NCBI GenBank assembly: GCA_039621445.1
Contig: CP154955.1
Span: 8,544,241 to 8,608,240 of the forward strand
DNA from: Euglena gracilis
Lineage: Eukaryota > Euglenida > Euglenophyceae > Euglenales
Length of the DNA: 64,000 nt
Reading direction: 5' to 3'
Shown here: in pieces, positions 36,329 through 64,000 of the stretch
Position numbering within the stretch: the stretch's first letter is position 1
Layout of the letters: each line of letters opens with the position of its first letter
Made by a program: the position numbers and the translations under genes
The notes under the pieces: model-generated
The model's input: the letters and a program-made list of their open reading frames with translations, nothing else
What the model was told of the DNA's origin: nothing
Database searches by the model: none

Positions 36329-39155
36329 TTTGCGCATTTGCGCATTTTGATTCTTCTTTATTTTGGCCGTGAAGGTCAGGGGGGTTTGAAAACACGTTGA
36401 CAAGAGAGTGCAAAAAAATGAGCAAAATTCTGATTTTGCGGTATGACCCCCGGGACTTTGGCAAAAAAAATGTGGACTTTGTACGTCGAAACCCCCGGGA
36501 CCTTTCCGGCCCACACTGAAAAAAAACACAAAAAAGCGGTAAAGGAATGGGACCTTTACTGCCCTTGTAGCTTCTTTCGGCTGTGTCCCCGGGTGTGCCC
36601 GAGCTGCCGGCGGTGTGCGTCCTGGGTGTTTGCCGGACTGTTTTGCTTGCGGCGCCTTGCTGTGGTGTTTTGGGCGTGTTTGCTAAAGCGCAGGGAGGAA
36701 GTGTTGGGGGGTGTGGGTGTGGTGTGACCGAGTCGGCGGGAAGGACGCAAGGGACGGAAGGTAAGTGCGGGGTGTTGGGCAAGGGATGCGCAGGGGGGAA
36801 GAAATAGGGTGTGCAGGGAATGAAAGGGATGGGTGTGTTCCACCCGGCTTATACCCGGGATCCGCGTAACCAGTTGTGTGGCAAACAACCCAGCGGAAGA
36901 AGCCCAACACTGGAAGGGCAAAATTGTGTTTATTTGCGCAAATGCGCGCACCAACATGTTTACGTTTTTTTTCGCATTTACACAAATAAACATAAACATG
37001 TCTTTCAGGGATTGCGCTTTAGTACCCATAAACTGACGCCGTCGGTAAACAGCGTGACAAAGGATCTGTGAGTGCGCAGACCAACGGGCCATCCAGTTGG
37101 TGGGTTTGTCACACTGTTTGTCGATGCGCAAGTTTATGGGCGCAAATGCGCGCACAAATACAAATTATGTTTATGCGCGCATTTGCGCAAATGCGCGCAT
37201 AAACATGTTCTTTGTTTATTTGCGCAAACGCACAAATAAACACAAAGAAGAACGGTGTGACGGAAACACAATTGTCAAACACCGACAGCAGATGTGGTTC
37301 ATTTGCGCAAATGTGCGCATCACGTTGTTTGTGGGCGCAAATGCGCAAATAAACTGCATGGAGAAACTGCACAGTTTATTAAGTTTATTATTTATTATTT
37401 ATTTACGCATTTGCGCCCAAAAAAAACAACGTGATGTGCGCAAATGCGCAAATGAACAACCAATGGAGGAGTAAAAGGTGAATTCATTTGGCCCTCCTAC
37501 AGCTACCCTTAGTGGCTGGCTTCTGAATGGGTTCAACCCAAATGACCACACCGTCTCCTCCGGCACATGGTGTTATGGTGCCTTTTTTTTACCATTGGCA
37601 GGTCCCACAAAAGATGGAGACAGAGGATCTCCTGAAGGTGGGAGTGCAGCCCCCCAGTAACGGTACACGTCCACCGGCACCAATTTTTGGGTCCCAAAGG
37701 CCCTGCCGCTGGCCTGCGCCCTCGGCTCCGCTGTTGCAGCCCCATCAGCTACTGATGCTTCAGCACCCACCAGACCGGCATCCACCTCCCCGGTGCAACA
37801 ACACCCAGCTTTTGTGGCCACGTTATACCCCGCAACCGGGGTGTAAGACTGGGGGGACAACGTGGTGCCAGTGCATGGCAACCAGCAGCCGGAGAGAGGT
37901 AGCCCTCAAACACCCGTTACTTTGGATGCAAGGAAGTGTTGAAGCTTTACCACTGGATTGGGTGCATCAAAGCGGTGGGACCCACTCCCCCAAAATTATG
38001 CACAGAAACTTTTACGTTTTTCAAGAGAAAATGGTGGAGAATAACCATAAAACGGACTCCGGCCCGACATGTCCCGGGCATTTCAGGTGCCAAATTTTGA
38101 GTCCTTGCAACGCAGTCCTGCTGCAGAAAAGGTGTCGAACACTCACAGGTCGTTTGCATGTCATCAATTCATTACGTATAATTGCCAAACGGATGACGCC
38201 AAAACAACAGGCCGTTCAGGCCAGTGAACAGCAGTGCAAATGTATACACATAAGGCAGGCAAAGTTTTGGCCAGTCAGATGCCGTAATCCAATGAACACG
38301 ACATACTACCTCTCTTCACAAATTTGATCACCACGTAATTGTGGTGCAAATCAATGGTTGGCATGTGGAATTGCGTTCGCCAGCTGTCACGGAGGAGGGG
38401 ATGGTATCGCACAACTGATGTGTGTTGGTGCGCGCATTTGCGCAAATAAACAAATTTTGTTTGTGTGTGTTTAGGCTCCTACAAACACATCATTTTGAGG
38501 CGGTTTATTGAATGTTTATTTGCGCATTTGCGCAAATGCGCACAAACGTAATTGTGTTTATTTGCGCAATTGCGCGCACCAATATGCCCATCACGTTTTT
38601 AAACATCGTAGGGTCATGGTCTTCATTGGTGTCTTTTAACATGGAAAATAAAAATACATGTTTATTTGCGCATTTGCGCAAATAAACATAAACATGTTGG
38701 TGTGCGCATTTGCGCAAATGCGCACACCAACAAATTTGTTTATGTGCGCATTTGCGCCCATAAACACGTCATTTTATCATCATCGGTTTACGTTTTATTT
38801 GCGCAAATGCGCCCACAAACACACATCTGTTGCGTGATGGCTGGCTGACGTAGTCTGTAGTGTGTGATCTATTGAGACCCCGTGTGTCTTTACCGGTGGC
38901 GGTAGTATCCCAGTCTGTTCAGCCAGCACGTCAGCACCATTTCCAAGTGTCGTAACAAGGGGTGTGTGCCTCTCTCCTGTTTGATGTACAAGAGCACCAA
39001 TCTCACCATCAGCCCTATTCACGTTATTTGGTAAGCAGCATTTACACCAAACTACTGGGAGTTAATCCCCTCCAATAGAGGGTGTTCTCTCTGTGTCAGG
39101 GTACAGGGTCCAGGAATTTCGTAGAATTTGCGCATTTGCGCAAATGCGCAAATTC
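36328..39155. repeat. Cluster of TGCGCAAATGCGCA hairpin repeats
   Basis: About eighteen copies of a short palindrome with core GCGCAAATGCGC or its complement, many extended by flanking GTTTAT...ATAAAC or GTGTG...CACAC arms. Loci include 36331, 36930, 37135, 37170, 37215, 37300, 37335, 37405, 37435, 38430, 38515, 38560, 38660, 38705, 38745, 38795 and 39128. They repeatedly bound spacers of 30-100 bases. They create AQIN and ICANA peptide words in open frames on both strands. Confidence 0.9.
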
Positions 39156-40540
39156 TAAAGGAAAAACCCTTAAGTGCGAATTCGGCCGCCTAAGAACTGG
39201 GGGGTGCCCGGGGCCCCAAAAAGGTCGAATTTTTCCTTCCGGCGCTTTGCGCCGAAAATTGCTTGCATTTCTGACCAAGGAGTGCCCAGAATGGGATTTG
39301 GGGTGTCTTTGTGCAAGGCCGAAAATCGGTCACCCTGACTGCACCACTGTTTAGGTGGGGACGGTTCCCCCCTCGGGGGGGTCCAAACCCCCCGACCTGC
39401 CCTGATATCGAAGCGCGGGCAGTGCTATTGCACACCCACCTCCATCCCCGAGACTTGGTAAAAAGAGGCCTGGTTGGGGACATGGTATCATGAGGGTAGT
39501 GTTGAAGCCCCCTTGTCGGCGGCGCGTGGTGTTGGCACGCAGGGGTGGTAGGCTTTGAGAGGTTGGAGCCTGCTCCTGAGCAATGAGGTGTTGGCCGGCC
39601 ACACTGCCTCGTTCACCGCGTTCGGTAAGCTCAGTGATTGTGGATGGGGAATGTTTTGAAGGTCTCCCGGACAGATGGATAGGTGCATAGATATACAGGT
39701 AGATGATGCGTATGTGGAGAGATGTTCATATTTATCTATATTTATATGTATATATACATCCATATATCTGAAATCTATTTTGTACATATACATATATACA
39801 TTTACACACACATGTAAAATATGTATTTGTTTATGGCAGCCTCCATTTATTTTGCCGCCCGGTGGGAGGAAGTAACTGGCTCCGGGGGTGGGGGGGCATG
39901 GCGAGACCAGAGTTCCCACCTTTCCGGAAAGTCGGGGTCATTTTTGGGGAAAGCTTTGTGGATCCGACTGGTCTCCCGTCAGGCTCCCCTTTTTAGCCTG
40001 CACCATTAATTTGCGATCTAGGTTCTCCATTTTTAGGCTTTTTGGCCCATTTTGTGCATGGTCCTCTGAAATTCTTAACAAACAAACTTGGCCACCCAAG
40101 GTTGGCCCCACCTTAGCTTCAGTCATGGCCCGGGCCAAGCGCCGGGGGGGGGGGGTAGGGATTTAGGCCCCATTTTGTACCAAGTTGGGCGGAAGTTTGG
40201 CCGATTTTGGGCAAATTCAGGGCAAAATGTGACCCCAAATATCTTCCAAACAGGGACCTAATTTCCGGCCTAATTTGGTCCCTGAATCCGTTCAATCCTG
40301 AGCCCCAAAGCCAGCACCCATTCTCCTCGAATCTGCCAACAATTGCCCGGAACAACGCATTGCCCTCCCTGTCACCGCAGGACCAAAAAGTCGGAAAGTG
40401 GGACCCGATCCCCCCCGGATCGTTATTTGTGTGTGTATGTATATGTGTGTGTGCGTGTGTATTTGCATATAGTTATTTGTATAACACCTGTGGTAAAAAA
40501 AAATAACATACGAATGTGTACAGTAGTGATGACCGGGTTT
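39156..40540. other. Region without supported genes
   Basis: G-runs (39360-39380, 40140-40160), a MITE-like right terminus GGTAAAAAGAGGCCTG at 39455-39470 without a partner, and AT-rich TATATACAT sequence at 39730-39810. Open frames are overlapping and unconvincing. Confidence 0.4.
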
Positions 40541-40543
40541 CTG

Positions 40544-40728
40544 CGCCAGGCAAACCCTGCGTGGCATATCCTCTTCCCAGTCCCCCATGCCGATCTCCCG
40601 GCCCCGGACGCTGGGGCGGGAGGTGCAGAGGCCCCCGGCCAAGAAGCGCCACGTAGCGCCTGTGGTGACGGCCCGGAAGCGCCGGGCGCTGCTTGCCGTG
40701 GCCGCCAACCTTCGCACAGGCATTGCCA
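40544..40728 (+). CDS. Candidate first exon of the NOL9-like gene
   Basis: A basic, GC-rich frame from ATG at 40587 (MPISRPRTLGREVQRPPAKK, VVTARKRRALLAVAAN) sits behind the pyrimidine-rich acceptor ctgcgccag (ends 40543). NOL9 family members have basic, disordered N-termini, and the next confident exon is 41148. No good GT donor ends it; ACAG|gcattg would be a GC donor. It could also be the end of an upstream gene. Confidence 0.4.
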
Positions 40729-41147
40729 GGATTCTTTTCGTTTTCTCTGCTTGTCACGTGTTTTCCTCTATATTTTGTTGTTTGTGTGTGTGTGTGTGTT
40801 AGTCTGTGTGTTTGTTTGTTTGCTTTTTTTTGTTGGCGTTTTTGCAAAAAATGTTTTGCATACAATTTTTTTCAGATATATCATCGCCCAACACGTCACA
40901 GGCAGCATCGGTGGTGCAAGGCATTCCTGCACTTCACGCGAACAAGAATGGTTTTGTCCGTCCTTTTTTGAAATGAGGCAATGTTCTTTTTTATTCTTCT
41001 GAGTTATCTGATTTATCTCTGTGGGTGTATGATTTATCTCCCCAACCACCTTTTTTGCTTTTCTTGGCGTGCAGTATGGTGTCGCCGTGCTTTCTTTTTA
41101 GCACTGTACATTTTTGGGTTTCGAGACTTCCCCATGCCTGCCCCCAA

Positions 41148-60946
<19,799 letters not shown>

Positions 60947-63136
60947 GGGGCCCACGGCAGCCTGCTCTGTCTGATGTGCGCGAGGTGCTTGTCCTGGATG
61001 CCCAAAGTTTTAGGCACGGATAACTACGGATGTCTCTGGATGAGTCAAAAAATTCAACCAGTTAGGATGAGCAAAAACTGCATGGGGCTCATTTTTTTTC
61101 TGCCAGTTTTGGCTGCTTTTGGCGGGGTTGGTGTTTTTGGGGGCAAACTTTGGGGCCATTTTCAGCCACCTACATGCACTTTGGGTCGCTTTGGCAGCTT
61201 TTTGCCAGTTTTGGCCATTTTTTGGCTTGTGCTCCCTCCCTCGGTCTGCCCCGGGGGAGTGTGAGCGGCACCTGGTGGGGTTGGGTCACCCCACCAGGTG
61301 TCACCCCACCAGGTGGTCAGGAGCGAACACGACGAAAAAATTGGGGTTGATTTCTGAAAAACCCCCCCAAAACCGAAAGTTAGCCCAAACAAACGTGATT
61401 CTCCGGGGGGACCCCGCTCGTCTGCCCCTGGTAGCAGTCCGTCGGAACCTCGTACCGAAATGAGGCGCCATCCCTTCCGCGAAAAGGCATGAAGCGACTC
61501 GCTGCGCTCCAGAGGCTCTCCTTGGCGGAACTTTTCGTCGCCAGGAAAGGGTCGGGAGTGTGTGTTCCAATGGCCGCAGTGGCCTGCTGGCGGCCGTCTC
61601 TTCCCCTTACGGGGTCTTCTGACCACTGCCTGCCAGGGTCCGGGCTGGCTATCACCTTGGGGGGTCTGGGTGCGGAAATTTTCTTTTGGGGAAATCTCTT
61701 TTTTGAAAGGGGCAGTCGTCGGCAACGGTCGGCCCGCGTCATCAGGCTGTCCAGCTGCTTCGGCTGCCCCCAGCTGAAGGTCTCCAGCGCTGTGCCTCTT
61801 TGGAATAGATTCTGTCATTGAAATCCTTTCAAAAAAAGTCGGTAATGTTTTCTCCTTTGTTCTGCACGAGTACGTCTTTCCGGATAGTAGAATTGAATTG
61901 ATTGACTTCTTCTTCCAATTGATTTGGTATTTGAAGTTCCTGTCTTCTGGATGTCGGAGGGCAAATTAGGAATCAGCCAACTCCGGCCAAAAAAAGGCAC
62001 CAAGCGGGACCTCCTAACCCAACCGAAAAAAAAATGCCCAGTAAATGGGACATGCCGAGGACGGCAGTTGGCAAGAAGACGGAATAACACCGACTATCAG
62101 GGCCGTGACCCAAAAACGTTCGGTAAAAAAACACCCCCAAGAGCCCAACCCACACGGCAAACTAGCCAACCCAGATGGGGGTTTGATGATTAAATATGGG
62201 CTCCCCAAGAGTTTGGCCCGGAAAGGGGCCACATTTCACAGCCCCGGCCATTTAGGGCAAGGCTATTGAATAGGGCCCTTCTCCAGAATTGGCCACGATG
62301 GCGCTGGAAGCGCAGGACTGCTTTCTTCAAAATGTGCGTATGCTTTTCCCTTGATCAGACCCAAGAGAAAGGTGCCCAAATGGCCCCCCACCTGCATTTA
62401 TTGCTCAATGTAAAAGGGGGCCCTCGGAGGCCCGCAGTTGGTACGCCAGCCAAAGCCACCATCGCCCAGAAGGTAAATGAGGAAATGAAGTGGGGTAAAC
62501 GAGACTCACAAGGTCTTTGTGCTTCGCCCTCGGTGTCCCATCCTCCCTTGTCGGTTTTCCTCGAGGGAGTACGACCCCCCCAGTCGAAAACAAGGCACGG
62601 TCTTTTTGCGTCGCCCTGTCCTTCCTGTTCGGTTTGGAGATCCCAAAAGAAATTTCAAACATCATGCGTTTTTTTTGGGATAAGGGGGAGCAAGTCCTGC
62701 GAGATGTGGAACAAAAAAAACCAGTCCGCAGAGCACATCGCCCTAACAAAAGACCAAAAGTGAACGACCATTGCCAAATCTTAACCAGCTTGTCCTGTCG
62801 ACCTCGCGGTTAGAGACATCCCGCAGGGGGGGGTCGAAGCTGCTTATTTTGCAGTGAATCGAAGTGTGCGAACTTTAGGGAAAGAAGGTGAAAATTTTTG
62901 GATGAGTTTTTTCCGCCTCGGTCCACCTTGTACATTTTCCATTCGACCCCCCTTGCTCCGCACTTTGGCTCGATGGGACCTGTCTTTCCTCGCCGGCTAT
63001 TGTTGTTTGTGTTTTTTGCTCCGCGTCTTCCCCTTACTGCTTTTCGCGCCGGCAGTTGGCTGTGACGTAGCCCTGCTACAAAGAAAAGTTTCGAACACAA
63101 GTTTTCAAGCAAGCAAAAGCAAAAACAAAGACAAGA
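60947..63136. other. Region before the edge ORF, possible element leader
   Basis: Open frames on both strands overlap and change frame, which suggests decayed coding DNA or chance frames in G/C-rich sequence. CACCTGGTGGGG...CCCCACCAGGTG forms an inverted repeat at 61267-61315. I looked for reverse-transcriptase signatures (YxDD, LPFGL) in the given frames and saw none. Confidence 0.4.
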
Positions 63137-64000
63137 ATGCAGACAGAGCATCTGGATGTAAACCTCTTACTCGGTGAAGGGCAACCTTTCGAAGAAGGGT
63201 GGAGCAAACTGATGTTCAACCTGGAAGCAGCAAAAGAATTACGAGCACAACCTGCGGACCAGATCGCCCTCTTGCTGCTGGCGGGGGCGCGGTTCACCGG
63301 ACGAGGGTGGAGTACAGGGAAGGCCAGCAGAGCCCTGTACCAGCTTTCGGGGATCCCCCTGGTCCGGGGAAGCTTCCCCCCATACCGGGACATTTGGCTC
63401 ATGGCGTTGGCGTTGATTTGGGGTGTCGATGTCCCCCAACTGGACCTTGAACCTGAGGCAGCCGCGGCGGCCTTTGCCATTGCCTCTCAGGCAGAACAAC
63501 ACGACACCGAAGAACCACAACAGGAGGAAGAAGGTGAAGAGGAAGAGACAAAATTTTCCTGGGATCAACCTGAAGTGACGACACCCAAAGAGTTGACGGA
63601 GCTTTGGTCCAGGGCCCAGCGCAACGAGCACCGCATCGACGTTCGACCACTCTTTGAAGTCCTGGCCCCTCTGGCGGGGATACCAGCGCGGGCGCCAGAG
63701 AATCAATTAATACCAGCCCACAGGAAGAAGCAGGACCAATTCTTGCGTAGCGTCTCGCAGAATGTCTTGCAGGTGGTACGACTGCTGGGGCACAACTGGG
63801 TGCCTCAGACTACGGAAGTGATACCTCGTGGACAAGTCAACTTGCAAATATTCCAATTGTTGGGTGAAGTTTATTACAAGATCCAGAGCGAGAGGAAGGA
63901 GTTGGCCGTGCCAGGAATCACGAGAACTTCGACGAGCCACACCGACTCCCTCTTCACGGAGGACGATGTCCGTCAGCACAGAATGGACAACAACATCAAT
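63137..64000 (+). CDS. Long open frame at edge, Gag-like or host protein, partial
   Basis: From ATG at 63137 the frame is open to the window edge, at least 288 codons without a stop, the longest non-repetitive frame here. It contains EGWSKLMFNLEAAKELRAQP, LLAGARFTGRGWSTGKASRA, an acidic segment (EEPQQEEEGEEEETKF), and a second helical, tryptophan-containing half (VVRLLGHNWVPQTTEVIP, FQLLGEVYYKIQSERKE). No intron is needed, unlike every other gene here. Two helical modules separated by an acidic linker, with no enzyme motif, would suit a Gag-type capsid protein of a retroelement, but I recognise no zinc knuckle or family. Confidence 0.55.
   Translation, partial: MQTEHLDVNLLLGEGQPFEEGWSKLMFNLEAAKELRAQPADQIALLLLAGARFTGRGWSTGKASRALYQLSGIPLVRGSFPPYRDIWLMALALIWGVDVPQLDLEPEAAAAAFAIASQAEQHDTEEPQQEEEGEEEETKFSWDQPEVTTPKELTELWSRAQRNEHRIDVRPLFEVLAPLAGIPARAPENQLIPAHRKKQDQFLRSVSQNVLQVVRLLGHNWVPQTTEVIPRGQVNLQIFQLLGEVYYKIQSERKELAVPGITRTSTSHTDSLFTEDDVRQHRMDNNIN

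Noticed and set aside
37527-38327. 266-codon + strand open frame between hairpin clusters
   Set aside because: Rich in P, Q, H and C with no recognisable fold or start context. Only a short piece (QKMETEDLLKVGVQPP after an acceptor-like ttggcag) looks coding, which is not enough to call a gene.
36811-38848. Small open frames with ICANAQIN and RICANAHTN peptide repeats on both strands
   Set aside because: They are read-outs of the GCGCAAATGCGC hairpin repeat, which is open in several frames.
36328-39155. CRISPR-like look of the hairpin cluster
   Set aside because: The repeats are palindromic with variable length and orientation, spacers are unequal and AT-rich, and the host is clearly a eukaryote.
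61162-61818. 218-codon minus-strand frame as a DIRS-type reverse transcriptase
   Set aside because: I looked for the conserved RT blocks in all three minus frames and found none; the frame is G/C-rich and overlapped by equally long + strand frames.

Overview
The window is nuclear DNA from an unidentified, intron-rich eukaryote. Genes are cut into short, GC-rich exons of about 45-300 bases with mostly GT-AG boundaries. The introns between them are packed with TG/CA, AT and tetranucleotide microsatellites, G/C homopolymer runs and small mobile elements. Most of the long open frames here are microsatellite translations and are not genes. Every gene I can read lies on the + strand, and every terminal stop that closes a readable exon is TGA. 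One-way genes, repeat-filled introns and one probable GC splice donor would suit an alga or other protist (a dinoflagellate, for example), but nothing in the window settles the lineage.

Layout. About 0.5-18.3 kb holds exon-like islands of one or more genes I cannot name. About 19.2-25.7 kb is an RWDD2-like gene: an RWD domain followed by a DUF1115 (RWDD2 C-terminal) domain. From 27.6 to 34.6 kb is a complete eight-exon derlin gene, an ERAD membrane protein. From 34.6 to 41.1 kb I see no secure gene; this stretch carries a dense cluster of small GCGCAAATGCGC hairpins. From 41.1 to 60.9 kb is a NOL9/GRC3-like polynucleotide 5'-kinase gene of about 19 exons, with Walker A, Walker B and the conserved C-terminal block. 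The right edge holds the start of a long open frame that looks like a retroelement Gag-type or host protein and runs off the window.

Mobile DNA. At least six short elements have CAGG...CCTG ends and 8-bp target duplications, five of them nearly or fully exact. They are non-autonomous hAT-like MITEs, one of them inside a derlin intron. A separate 287-bp foldback element with a perfect 8-bp duplication carries telomere-like TTAGGG arms. Other dispersed repeats include a modular C-rich TATAACCCCC / AATAACCCC family and a ~100-bp repeat shared between 36.2 and 44.8 kb.

The three identified genes belong to unrelated housekeeping processes: ERAD, an RWD-domain protein of unclear role, and pre-rRNA processing. 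Nothing suggests a functional cluster. Exon boundaries were placed by eye from reading frame, splice dinucleotides, phase and remembered family features; no alignment or transcript data were available.
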